Assembly (NCBI RefSeq): GCF_902167145.1
Contig: NC_050097.1
Coordinates: forward strand, 140,827,982 to 140,891,981
Length of the DNA: 64,000 bases
Reading direction: 5' to 3'
DNA from: Zea mays
Taxonomy: Eukaryota; Streptophyta; Magnoliopsida; Poales; Poaceae
Under the pieces are notes generated by a model, which was given only the letters and a program-made list of their open reading frames with translations, had not been told where the DNA came from and did not search any database. A program made the position numbers and the translations under genes. Below, piece after piece: positions 34,851 to 46,105 of the stretch (positions are counted from its first letter, which is position 1; each line of letters opens with the position of its first letter).

Positions 34851-35279
34851 AACCAACAAGTTCAGATTTACATCACCTTTCTTGCAGTGGATCTTTGGAC
34901 CGAAGATGAAACTGGATTTCTCTCGGATATCTGAAAGGCACATTTCAAAGAAAAATCGTTAGTACAAACCCTAAACTCGATCTGATTCAAAGTCAATAGA
35001 GGGTGGGATGAACCCTAAACCCTAAACACAAGAGTGAGGTCGTACGGAATACAAATCGGACGAACAAGCCGACGGCTCAGTTGGAGGAGTACACGGGGAG
35101 TACAGGGGGAGAATAGTCTTACCTTGGCGACGTGCGGACGATGGTGGAGCTGGAGCATCTGAAGTGACGACGGAGACACCGGAACAGCGGGTTAGGGATG
35201 GGGACGAGTCGTGTCGAATGCGAGAAGTCACCCGAAAGCGGACTTAGTGGGATGTGGTAACTTAGCTGCATACGGAAGC
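34851..35279 (-). other. Probable promoter/leader of the PIF-type genes
   Basis: GC-richer DNA between the - strand genes and the repeat array at 35280. It contains 'AACCCTAAACCCTAAAC' near 35010-35030 and a short frame without homology. It looks like the leader region of a gene transcribed leftward; no TATA box is certain. Confidence 0.35.
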
Positions 35280-35515
35280 GCTTCCACTAAATGATTTCAT
35301 AGGCGGTTCCAATAGCCAGCCGCCTGTAGAAATGATTTACACAGCCGGTTCCTAAAGCCAGCCGCCAGTGTTAATTCACTATTTTCACAGCCGATTCCTA
35401 AAGCCAGTCGCCAGTGTTAATTCACTATTTTCACAGCCGGTTCCTAAATCCAGCCGCTAGTGAAACTTTTTCACTAACGGTTCCTTAAGCCAGCCGCCAT
35501 TGTAAACAAGAACTG
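35280..35515. repeat. CACTA-type palindromic repeat array, second block
   Basis: Copies of 'GGTTCCTAAAGCCAGCCGCC' type units separated by 'AGTGTTAATTCACTATTTTC' belong to the same CACTGGCGG/CCGCCAGTG family as 31015-31410, but with 'AAGCCAG' loops. They lie between the PIF-type genes and the acidic ORF, both transcribed leftward. Confidence 0.7.
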
Positions 35516-35564
35516 CTTTATTTATTAGAAAGGATTGTTTTCATCCTAGTACAAACTACTTTTC

Positions 35565-36167
35565 CTACCAGAATAAGCTATCATGCTGCAGCCGACGACG
35601 CTTGCTGGGAGGCATCTCATCGCATTGGCTTGCCCCGCCATCATCATCGCCGTCATCATCGCCACTGCCGTCGCTGTCCTGGTCACTGTTGTCGTCGTCG
35701 TTCTCGTCATCTTCGTCGGAGGAGGAGACCATGCCCATCCAATGTCCAGATATCGAGTCGCCATTGTTGTCCAAGGACTCCACATCTGATGATTCTCCAT
35801 CGTACGTCCAAGACCACTCAGTGCTGGTGTCGGAGTCCAGCTCCCCGTCAACGAGGAACTAGAGGTCGTCCCCGTCGATGAGGTCGACGTCGGATTCCGA
35901 TGCAACTGCAAAGTCCCATCCATTTGCATCCCAATGCAAAGGTGCCTATTTTTCATATGCCACTATAGGATCCCACTCTGGGGTTGGTTCACGGCTAGAA
36001 GAATGGGAGACAAAAGAAGCAGAGGAATCACTCGGTGATGTCAACATGGGTAAAGCTAGGCGCCACCATTTTTTCTGAGTTGCGATGAATGGAAATGTGG
36101 CCGATGACCATTTAAATATATTAAAATCGAGAACTCGATCGATGTTTACTCGAACTTCGAGGAGCAA
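35565..36167 (-). pseudogene. Acidic protein ORF, unrecognised
   Basis: One reading frame runs leftward from about 36167 to 35565 with two in-frame TAG codons (about 35946 and 35858). It includes 'WDANGWDFAVASESDVDLI', '...LVDGELDSDTSTEWSW' and a C-terminal Asp/Glu/Ser run ending in a basic 'PPSKRRRLQ'. The order acidic stretch then basic patch suggests a nuclear protein. It is divergent from the TNP2 gene, and the repeat array 36250-36395 lies between the two starts. I do not know its family. Confidence 0.45.
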
Positions 36168-36249
36168 AGAGGCGTCAAAAGTCGCCGCTTCGTGTTCGGC
36201 GACATAATTGTTGTTTCAATTCTACAGGGATAGTTGAAAAGACACAACT

Positions 36250-36403
36250 GTTCAACATGAAACAGTCTCCACAAGCGGCTGAGTTAAGGTGCCGCCAGTG
36301 GAAAGAAGATTTCCACTAGCGGTTCCGTAAGACAACCGCCAGTGATCTGTTTTTCATTGACGGTTTCTTAAGCAAGCCGCCTGTGAACTTTGTATTATAA
36401 ATA
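36250..36403. promoter_or_regulatory. Palindromic repeat array and TATA box before TNP2
   Basis: Units 'TTTCCACTAGCGGTTCC' and 'CCGCCAGTGGAAA' occupy 36270-36380, followed by TATAAATA at 36396-36403 and a likely transcription start near 36425. The array sits between the leftward acidic ORF and the rightward TNP2 gene, so it may serve both. Confidence 0.6.
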
Positions 36404-36774
36404 CCCCTAACCCTTGACAGGAAGCTAGCTCGCAGCCAACTTCCATTGGAGGCGATTTTGGAGGTCCAGATTATAAAAAATACAAGGGTCGAGGTTTTGA
36501 TCTTCATTTTTTGGAGGAAGGTTGCTAAGAAAGGTTGGTTTTATGTTTCTTTGTCAATTTTTGTTCATATTATTTATCATTTTAGCCAAATTTTGTATCT
36601 AGGCTTTTATACCATGTGAGAGAGCAGTGTGTAGCCATTCGTACGTTCGGCTTATGTTAGAAATATATGTCAATTTTAAGTTTCGTTCCTTGGTTGTTAG
36701 GAAATTTTAGATTTTTTTCTCTTGCCAATTTACAAGTGTTCTGGTGTGTTTTCTATTACTTTTTACAGGTAGTG

Positions 36775-39700
36775 ATGGAGAGGACATCGTGGATGTATAA
36801 CTTACCAAGGCTAGATCTATCATATATATCCGAGGTCCATAGGTTTATTGATGTCGCTACAAAACAAGCTTGGAGAACAAAGACAAAGCATATATATTGT
36901 CCATGCATGGACTGCAAAAATGTTATTGTATTTGATGACACAAACCAAATCATATCTCATCTGGTATGCTGAGGATTTGTGAAGGATTACACAGTTTGGA
37001 CAAAGCATGGAGAGGGTAGTGCGCCTTATACGACTGAAGCCGCTGAGGACGAAAGATTTCAGTTTGTTCACGGGACACACCCACCTCTTCCATAGAGTGA
37101 ACATGTAATGCCAAATGTAACTGACCATGGTTACTGTGGAGGAAGTGAACATGATAGAACTCATGTTCTACCGAATGTTATGGATGAGGAAGATGCAGAA
37201 TTGTTAGAGGCAATGTTGCGTCGTCATACGGATCCATCAATGTTCTTCAAGAAAGGTATGGAGTCCCTAAAGAAGGCAGCAGAAGAGCCTTTGTACGATG
37301 AGTCTAAGGGTTGTACCAAAGAGTTCACGACGCTATGGTATGTGTTAAAGCTGTTGATGTTAAAAGCTAGATATGGTTTGTCTGATGCTGGCTTTGATGC
37401 GTTCTTGAATATCATCGCACACATGCTTCCAAAGGAGAACAAAGTGCCTGCTAACACGTACTATGCAAAGAAACTAATCAGTCCGCTCGCTATGGATGTG
37501 GAGAAGATCCACATGTGTAGAAATCATTATATCCATTATCGAGGCGATGATTATAAAGACTTGGAGAGCTCCCCAAAGTGCAATGCAAGTAGGTACAAGG
37601 CGAATAAAGACTATCGAGAGGATGAGTGTGTTGCATTTGTGTCTAAGGGCAAGAAGCGAAAGAATTCCCAAAAGAAGACCTCAAAGTCCACGAGAAAAGA
37701 AAAAGAAGAAGTAGACTATTATGCGCCCAAAAAGAGTCCTGCTTTGGTGATGTGGTACCTCCCCATCGTCGATCGATTGAGGTGTTTGTTCGCTAACCCC
37801 GAGGATGCCAAACTTATGTGCTGGCATGCTTCTGATGAGCACAAAAATGATGGGAAGCTTCGACATCCAGTCGATGGGAAGCAATGGCAAGATTTCAATG
37901 ACAACCATCGAGACTTTGCCGATGAACCAAGAAATGTTAGGTTCGCACTGAGTACCGATGGAATGAATCCATTTGCTGAGAGGAGCAGTAAGCATAGCAC
38001 ATGGCCGGTGATCCTCACCATATACAACCTTCCTCCATGGTTGATGCAGAAACGAAAGTACATTTTGCTAACCATTCTTATTTCTGGACCTACACAACCT
38101 GGAGTTGACATGGATGTATTTTTGGAGCCCTTAATGGAGGATATGAAAATACTGTGGGAAACAGGTGTTCAAATGTTGGATGAGTATCAGAAAGATTCGT
38201 TCACACTAAGAGCAAATTTTTTGTTACGATCAACGATTACCCTGCTCTCTTCACATTATCAGGCCAGTTCAAGGGAAAGGTTGGTTGCACAGTATGTATT
38301 GATGAAACTGCTTATGTGTCCCTTGCTGCATCTAAGAAGATAGTGTACATGAGGCACAAACGCTTTTTATTGGAAGGACACAGGTACCACATGCGAAAAA
38401 TGGATAAGTACTTCGGCAATAATGGTGAACTACATTCTACTCCTCCATCGGTTAACAGTAGAGGTCATAGAGTTTTTGAAATAGTCAAGAATATCAACTT
38501 TTTTTCGGGAAGAAGACAAAAGATGGGAAAACAAGGAAGGATGCCAAACCAACTTTGGGGGCTATATTAAAAAAGAAGTCTATTTTCTTCAAGTACTTGC
38601 CTTACTGGAAAGAGTTTGATGTGCGACATGCGATCGATGGTATGCATTTTCAGAAAAAACATTTTTGAAAGCATAATTGGCACCTTGCTAGACATAAAGG
38701 GTAAAACAAAAGAAGGGCTCAATTCACGCGTGGACATGGTAAATTTAGGCATAAAAAAGGAACTACATCCTGTTCTTCAAGAAAATGGGAAGTACCATCT
38801 CCTGGCAACAAGCTACAATCTTAATGTAGATGAGAAACATGCGATGTGTGTTTTGCTCAATAATTTGAGTCCCATCCGGATTCTGCTCTAGCATATGGAG
38901 TATTGTGTCAATGAAAGACCTGACGGTCAGCAACTACAACTCACATGATTGTCATGTCATGTTAACTACATTCCTACCTATTGCCATCAGGGCTATAAAT
39001 CCTCTGTTTTTAAAGAAGGCAATCACACGGTTGTGCTACTTTTTCAATAGAATTTCACAGCATGTAATTGACCATGATGAGTTGGCATCTCTTCAGGAAT
39101 TTGTAGTGGAGACAATATCACAGTTTGAGATGTGTTTCCCTCCATCGTTCTTTGATATTATGGTGCACCTTGTGGTGCACTTGGTACCACAAATAGAGGC
39201 ATTGGGTCCTATGTACTTGCACGAAATGTGGACGTACGAGCGTTTCATGTCAATACTGAATGGTTATGTATCAACCCGTGCTCGTCCCGAGGCATCCATG
39301 ATAGAGGGGTACTGTACCGAAGAGGCCATTTAGTCGGGAGAACCATTTTGCAATAGTATACTAAAATACCAGGTTGCAATAGGTCTGCCTCCGTCACGAC
39401 AGGAGGGTAGACTGTATGGAAGTGGTAGGATGGGACGGAAATCCTTCATCCCATCGGATTACAATACAGTACTTGAGGCACATCACAACATCCTACATCA
39501 GCTAGAGATAATGGAGCCATTTATCCAACAACACAACAATGAGCTTCGCGAGCAAAATCCTGGGCAAACAGATGATTTGGTAATGAAGCAACATAAGCTG
39601 TGGTTCAACACATGGCTAATTGTGAAGGACATTCCACACGAAGATACAATATAAGAACAAACCATTAAGGGGTTCGCATCTGGACCATCACGCCAGGTCA

Positions 39701-40266
39701 CGACATGGCAAACATATGACATTAGTGGATTTACATTTTGTACCAAGTCCAAGGACAAAAGGAGCATATCACAAAAAAACGGTGTTCGATGCGAGGCCAT
39801 AGACGATGAAACTGGTCATACTATTACATATTTTGGCTTTATTGAGGACATATGGGAACTAGACTATGGTACATTTAATATCTCAGTTTTCCGATGTCAA
39901 TGGGTTGAAGACAAACATTTCACGATAGACAAATATGGGGTGAAAGTTCTTGATCTAAATAAGGTAGGTTACAAAGATGACCCATCGATCCTTGCTAATC
40001 GTGCTGCACAGGTCTTCTATGCTGAATAGATCATCCCTAACAACGAGAAGAAAAGCACCGACAAATTGAAGCATGTAGTTTTTCCTGGAAAACAACAAGC
40101 TATAGGAGTTGATGGTGTATCTGATATGGAGGATTTTAACCAATTCAACGACATGTCTCTTTTCATAGACCATCCAACCAAGATAAGGAACGTTGAGCGA
40201 AGCATCCCACGTAAAATGTTGCCCTGGGTACGCCACGATGGACAAGGCAGAATAATAGCTGCCTAG
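36775..40266 (+). pseudogene. TNP2-type CACTA transposase, decayed
   Basis: The protein starts 'MERTSWMYNLPRLDLSYI' and contains the N-terminal 'CPCMDCKN' zinc-binding-like motif. The TNP2 core has 'FALSTDGMNPF' (37960), 'SGPTQPGVDMDVFLEPL' (38090) and 'AIDGMHFQKN' (38630), followed by a DUF4218-type region '...MHLVVHLVPQIEALGPMYLHE'-like (39160-39230) and a C-terminal DUF4216-type 'IEDIWELDYG...VFRCQWV' (39845). The ending at 40266 is complete. Stops are at 36970, about 37095, 39331, 39652 and 40027. Frameshifts lie near 38220 and 38500 (T runs), 38655 (A run) and 38890. TNP2 recognises CACTA ends and catalyses excision; this copy is inactive. The part before the ATG (36425-36774) may hold an untranslated exon. 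Confidence 0.85.
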
Positions 40267-40349
40267 ATTATAAACATGTCTTGTAATTGATTATTGTTAG
40301 GACCATGTCTACTATAAGTATGAGATCAATATATATATTTCTTCAATGT

Positions 40350-40620
40350 CCTAATTTACTGGCGGTTCTCAACGACCAAGTTGCCCATTGTCGTAAAAGA
40401 TATAAAAGATACTTATGTAATAATGGACAATGGAAATCCATTGTAAATATTTTATACTGGCGGTTCTCTAACAAAACCGCCAGTGGAAAACTAACTATAC
40501 TGGCGGTTCTCTAACAAAAACGCTAGTGGAAACAATCTATACTGGCGGATTTCTAAGACAACCGCCAATGGAAAACTATCTATGCTGGCGGTTCTCTAAG
40601 ACAACCGCCAGTACAAAATG
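40350..40620. repeat. CACTA-type palindromic repeat array before the Ulp1 gene
   Basis: Four units of 'ATACTGGCGGTTCTCTAA' followed by 'CCGCCAGTGGAAAAC' occur every 60-65 bp, plus one damaged unit at 40355. 'CTTTATAAC' at 40624-40632 could be a TATA-like box. The array lies between the TNP2 end and the next gene, also on the + strand. Confidence 0.75.
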
Positions 40621-40637
40621 AGCCTTTATAACTAGTG

Positions 40638-40969
40638 GCGAGCGGGACTCGAAAAATTTACAAGTCCCCTAGATCCAGTTCATCTAATCACGCCGTCAGG
40701 CTGTTCGATTTTGTCCCCTACTGTTTCTTCGCCGGCGATCCTTCGCTCCGTCCCCGCACCACCTTCAGGTTTTCCTCTGTCCCTTTATTTACTCTTTCCC
40801 TTTCGCCTCTACCACCGCCGCCACCATCATTAGCCGCGCCGGTTGCCGTGCTCACCGCTGGTCGTAAACCCTAAGGCGCACCGCGCCAGTTAGTAAACCC
40901 TAGGGCGTACTTGCTTTCGCAGCCGCCACCAGCCTGCAGTATATATAGTTCAAACTAGTCTTTTCCGTC
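40638..40969 (+). other. Leader of the Transposase_24/Ulp1 gene, split by Zeon copy 2
   Basis: GC-rich leader-like DNA with 'CCACCGCCGCCACCATCATT' and 'AAACCCTA' motifs. It continues at 48343 after the Zeon insertion, and the ATG at 48365 follows within 25 bases. The 79-codon frame at 40635-40874 has no homology. Confidence 0.5.
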
Positions 40970-41611
40970 TGTTGGGGGCTTGTTCTCAAGTGCTATGAGT
41001 TAAGAACAAGGCAACATAGAAAATGTTAATCGTTAAAGTCCTTCGTCCTTCGAAGCATTATTTCCCTTAGGGTATAATGGTTTACGGACGAAGGTTATAA
41101 AGGACGTACCTTCATAAATTCATTAAACAATGACGAAGGATGAAATGTAAAGAATATAAAAGACAGCATGGACAATTATATATTATTATTAGGCATAAAC
41201 AGAAATATCGTTGAATTACAAGTGTACCTTCAATCGGAAGGAGATGACAGTACAAGTGTGACGCAAAAAGCGAATGCCAAGTCAGCGTGAACAGTACGGG
41301 GGTACTGTTCTTCTATTTATAGGCACGGGACACAACCCATACAAAATTACATTCATGCCCTTTACACTTGATAATAATTCTATAGTAATCTGTCGAGGTT
41401 TAAATAGCCTTTTCATCTTTAAGTCGGTTTCGCTTGTTGCTACCGCGCCGAAGCTTTCCTGCTCACACCTTCGGCCCTGTATCAACCTTCGTATTACTCT
41501 GGTCTACTGTGATGCTGACTTGAATCTGAAGATACCTGTTCACACATTATACTCTAGAAATACTGTTAAATCCTGTTTTTGAGGACCTTCGGATGCCGAA
41601 GGTCCCCAACA
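40970..41611 (-). repeat. 3' LTR (left) of Zeon copy 2
   Basis: The LTR opens TGTTGGGGGC and closes CCCCAACA in + orientation, 642 bp. The complement of the polypurine tract, GTAGCCCCTCGC, follows at 41612-41623. It is nearly identical to 47701-48342. Confidence 0.92.
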
Positions 41612-41768
41612 GTAGCCCCTCGCAATATTAATTTGTTTAAAAATAATAAATTTAGATTGCGACATGGACGAAGGCTTTACGCCGAAGGTCCGAAAAAACA
41701 TCTTCCCTTTGCTAGAATAGCAACATTCACTGACAAGCGGGGTCTTTCAATTTTCAACGCTCTTAGCG

Positions 41769-41776
41769 TATAAATA
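41769..41776 (+). promoter_or_regulatory. TATA box of the antisense gene, Zeon copy 2
   Basis: TATAAATA lies 150 bp before the ATG at 41919 and outside the LTR. The same box and spacing occur in Zeon copy 1 (5761). It would give the antisense gene a promoter independent of the LTR. Confidence 0.6.
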
Positions 41777-41918
41777 CGGCCATACCGCAAACTCATTTGA
41801 TACGCTCTCTGGCCAACTGCTCCCACTCACTCAATTTTTAGCTCTTGTGCACTAAGATTTGCTAAGCTTTTAGTTTTGAAGCCTCGGCTTTGAAAATAGT
41901 TTTTTAGCATCTCCGAAG

Positions 41919-44900
41919 ATGTCCGAAGATAAGAAGACTGCTGCTGAGACGAAGCTGAGCCTCGACGAAGAGAAAAATTTGGGGTTTCTCATAGCGATGT
42001 CAAAGACCAACACAGAAAAAATCACCAAGGAGATTCTGGAAGGCTTGTCTGAGGATACTGGTGACAGTGACAGCTATGATGTGGACAGTGGTGGTGAAGA
42101 CTCCGAAGATCGTCCCTGGCGACCAAGCCATTCAGTTTATGGTAAATCAACTATCAAAGAAAATCATCTTGTCAATATGAGAGGAAGGTATTTCCGGGAT
42201 TTGTCCATTGTGAGGGCGGACGAAGGGGAAAAAACTTGCCCCCATCCCGAAGAGAATGAAGTCGAAGTGTACCGAAGCTTTTTGAAAGCTGGACTGCGAT
42301 TTCCCTTGAGCAGCTTCGTTGTGGAGGTGCTGAAAATATTCGAAATCTATCTCCATCAACTTACCCCCGAGGCAATTATAAAGCTGAATATCTTCGTGTG
42401 GGCCGTGAGAAGCCAAGGTCTGAAGCCTGATGCAATAAGTTTCTGTAATATACACGAATTATCATATGAGACAAAACCTTGGGGTAAGGAACAGTATCAC
42501 AATAATTTTGGCTGCTACAGTTTTGTTTCTCGGTCCGGGTCAAGCTGCCCCGTGCCAACCTTTCGGAAGAGATGGCCCGGCGACTGGATGACAGAATGGT
42601 TTTATGTGAAGAATGATCTGACAATACGAGAAGATATCAAAGGTATAATTATGCGCCCTATCTGGCAAAGCTTCGGCCTTCGGAGGCCGAAGGTTGAAAT
42701 GAATGAAGCTGCCGAAGAATGCCAGAGGGCCTTCGGCGCAGTCTGCTCTTTCATTGGAACGAGAGACTTAGTACAAGAGCATATTGCCTTCAGGGTATGG
42801 CCGCTCGCGGAGAAATGGGAAATGCCACAAGAAACCGTAAAAGAGGCCGACGAAGGTGGACTTATCAGGTTGAAGTACACTTTTAAATTTGGAGATAAAT
42901 TCGTTGAGCCAGATGATGACTGGTTAAAAAGTATTGAAAATTTAAGTGATGAACTGCTTGGGGCTTATTCGAAGGCCGAAGATACTGCAATGTCAGCAGC
43001 CTTCAGAGGCCGAAAAAAGAAGAGGCTGAATCGGGTATTTGATGCAATCGGGTTTGTTTACCCTGACTATTGCTATCCCATTCGAAGGCAGAAGAGAAAA
43101 CACACAACCTCTGCAAAAGAAGAAGCTGCAACTGCTCCTAGCGAGCCAGAACCGAAAAGAAAGAAGATAAAGGTCCTTACACATCGGCCGCGCTATATTG
43201 AACCAGCTTCGGTGCCTGAGTTTACCGGAGAAACTTCTTCGGCCACCGAAGCTGAAAAACCAGCCGAGCCAACCTTGCTGCCAGAAGTCGCGGAAACGGC
43301 CGAAGTGCCAACAAAGATAGAATTGGAACAATCAAAGATTTTGTTATCAGAAACGAAAGAGAAGGCCGAAGCGCCGTCCACAGAAAAAATGGAAGAGGTA
43401 AAAGAAATAACTGAGGGATCCAAAACATCAGAAGTTTTGAGTCCTGCAGCAAACATTGAGACAGTAAAAAATCAAAAAGTGCCAGCAGTGACTCCGAAAA
43501 GAAAGAGAATGGCTAATGTGCTAGATGTACTGGAAACGATCAAATCTTCAAGCACACCTCCGAAAAGGGCTGCTGTCATTCCTGAAACAACAACTGAAAT
43601 TTCTGATTCTAAAGCTCCAGGGCAAGAAACTGAAGCCGAAGCTGGGCCCTCAGAGCCTGCAAAGATAAAATCCTTGGAAAGTGAGACAGAAAAAATAACA
43701 AAGCCAACTTTTGTTGAAGAAACCGGTGTCATTGCCCCCGAAGCATCCCCCAAAGTTCGTGATTATATTGTTCGTCATGCTTCGGGGAAAAAACTATCGG
43801 AAAAAGAAGAGCAAGAGGCCCAGCACTACGCCCAAAAACTGAAATATCCAAAGGGGGCGTTAATATTCAATGGCAGTGGAGAAGAAGACTTCTTGTATTG
43901 TCTCCCCGACAGCAAGGAAATTTCTGTCTGTCGGGAGATGAGCAGGAGCTTCGGATTCCCAACTTTAGAAGACGGGCTCTCGGTGCTGTCGAAGAACGAT
44001 CTGGCCGATAGCCTAGCTTACAATAGCTTAAAGGTGCGACAAATGAAATCCTTGTATTTTTTGTTGAGTCCAAAATTTTTCGCTTGTTTAAACCTATTGA
44101 CGCAGACATATTTCTCTTTGCAGGGCCTGATACTTAGCAATGCCCTCAGGGCACAGAAAGATGCTGAAGACGAAGGGTGTTCTATAGCCCTGAGCAACCT
44201 TCGTTCCGAAGTTATTGAACTGAGGAACGAAGGTCTCGAAAAAGATAAAATGTTGTACTCATTGATAAATAAAATAAAGGAGGACGAAGCTGCTTTTAAA
44301 GGTCAAGCTGAAGCTCAGAAGCGGGAAATTGAAAATCTTCGGAAACAACTGGCCAGAGCCAAGGAAGAACGCATACTTGAAGAAACAAAGCGAGAACTCA
44401 GCGACCAATGGGCCGATCACCTAGAAATAACTGTTGAAGAGCTTCGTTCGTCCAGAAAGAGATGCTATAACAAATCTATAGAGTGTGTTAAGAAGTTAAA
44501 AACTAGCTTCGCCAGGGTTGGCGCCTTCTCAAGCGAAGAAAACTTTACGAGAGGCAATCCCGAAGGTCCCATCGAATGGATCGACCACGAAGCTGAGGCC
44601 TTCAAAGAAATTTTAAATAGCCGAGGAGATATATGTGCCTTCTCTGGTGCCAGAGGGATTGCCACCATCTTAGAGAAGAAGGGCTGTGAACATGTAAAAA
44701 TTTTAGCACAGTCCGAAGCTGCTTTGTCCTTTGAAGATGCAAGAGATCCTTCGGCCGAAGCTAGTATAATTGGTGGAAAATTTTTTACCGATATCTGGGA
44801 TAATGGTGGCCGAGAAATGGCCGGAGAAATTATTCGAAGAAGTGAAAAGGGCATTCACGATGCTAGAGAAGTAGCTGAGGCTGCTGAAAAGAGCGCAGAG

Positions 44901-45147
44901 GCCGAAGGTCAATTAGGTATTAACTAATAGTTTTTATTGTGTTGTAATCTTTAGGCTTTAAGATTTGTTTGCGATTTGTAATAGCAATGTAGTCGTATCC
45001 TGTCTTACTTCAGATCCTGCTAAAACGTCTTCGGGCCCTCAGCCGAAAGGAGACGACGAAATTAAAAAGATGGCTGAAGATATTATGGATGAAGTCGTCA
45101 ATCGGCTCCTGAACGAGGCTGCAGAAGTCGTTTTGAGAGAAGATTAA
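41919..45147 (+). CDS. Intact antisense gene of Zeon (Transposase_28-like, two introns)
   Basis: On the strand opposite to gag. The first ORF alone is open for 1002 codons, but I infer exons 41919-44033, 44124-44916 and 45014-45147 (1013 codons), because GT...AG introns of 90 and 97 bp fall at the same places in two other elements here. The start 'MSEDKKTAAETKL' is shared with copy 1. N-terminal: acidic stretch (about residues 45-65), then the '...FVVEVLKIFEIYLHQL...' block (127-182) resembling the plant 'putative gypsy-type transposon' domain (Transposase_28), and 'RKRWPGDWMTEWFYVK' (about 215-230). Middle: long Lys/Glu/Ala/Pro-rich part with basic 'PKRKRM' patches. C-terminal: coiled coil from about residue 706. 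No catalytic motif is visible. Not gag, pol or env; function unknown, with a nuclear or RNA/DNA-binding role only a guess. Confidence 0.8.
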
Positions 45148-46105
45148 GTATTTTTGTGAAAACTTCTGAAATGTAATATACTGTAACATTTTGTAACCCC
45201 AAATGTAATATACCTATTTTTGTTAGTCAATTCTTTACGATGCATGAAACTTTACACGTACCGCTTTTGAGTCTTTGACGAAAAAAAACACCTTCCCTTC
45301 TTTTCATGCTTCGTGAAGAAGAATTTTTCTTTGTCACAACAATATCCAATATTCTGATGAATAATATCCAGGCTTCGTGAAAATATTTTCCGAAGCTACA
45401 CTTCCGAAGATCAATGATGTATCTTTTTGTGACTATGATTTCTCCCTTTTTTTCAAAGCGTTCTTCTGTAGATTGATAATGTGTCCACCTCTTGTGCCAT
45501 GTGCAAAATGATGTATGATGCTTATGCTATGCGAAATGATGCGATGATGTTATGTCATGTGAGATGATGTTTATTCCGAAGATACATACGCATCCCTGCA
45601 ATAAAACACAATCTTTTATAAGCCTCCCTTAGGAGCTTCTTCGCCTTTTACTTCAGCGGAATCAGCGTTTATTTTTCGCTGTAAGCCTCCCTTAGGAGCT
45701 TCTTCGCCTTTTACTTTCAGCGGTATTCGCGTTGACTTTTCGCGCTTCGCCTTTTACTTAGGCGGTATCAGCGTTGACTTTTCGCTGTATGCTCTGCATT
45801 CCCTTTGGAACGACTTTGGAGCAGAAAACTTACACTGCGCTCCCTTTGGAACGACTTTTTTGTGACTTCGGCAAACTTACTCTGCGTTCCTTAGAACGAC
45901 TTTTTGTTGCTTCGAAGAATTTTCGATAGTTCGAAGGTCCTCTTTGTTATCACAAGTCTTTGAACTTTAATCAATATAAGCCTGTGAAGAAAATATATTT
46001 TCCTTGTAGGATTCAACGAAACTAATTACATGAAATCTAAACAATGTCCTTTATTACAGAAAATAAGACTGAATGAAAAAGATTGCTATTAAGGTAGGAT
46101 ATTTG
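45148..46105. other. Repeat-rich spacer between antisense gene and gag, Zeon copy 2
   Basis: Tail-to-tail intergenic region of the two convergent genes. It has AT-rich 3' flanks, a 'GCGAAATGATGCGATGATG' stretch (45530) and a block (45620-45930) of 'CTCCCTTAGGAGCTTCTTCG' and 'CCTTTGGAACGACTTT' units. The same block occupies the same place in Zeon copy 1 and in the Cinful-like element. Confidence 0.7.

Noticed and set aside
35530..35540. 'TTTATTTATTAG' as a worn right CACTA end for a separate element 30973-35535
   Set aside because: The similarity to the expected CTACTAGTG is weak, with no convincing target duplication. It is kept only as an alternative to the composite-element reading.
35546..35956. 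136-codon frame rich in Thr/Met
   Set aside because: It is a shifted frame of the acidic ORF 35565-36167, whose composition and frame continuity are better.
40632..40637. CTAGTG as a right CACTA end paired with 30973
   Set aside because: The neighbouring 3-bp sequences (AAG at 30970-30972, GCG at 40638-40640) do not match, and the Ulp1 gene expected in the same element follows. More likely it is a promoter-proximal part of the repeat array.
41919..44927. The uninterrupted 1002-codon frame as a single-exon protein
   Set aside because: It reads through a 90-bp GT...AG intron that happens to be in frame, and ends inside intron 2. The two related elements need these introns removed to continue.
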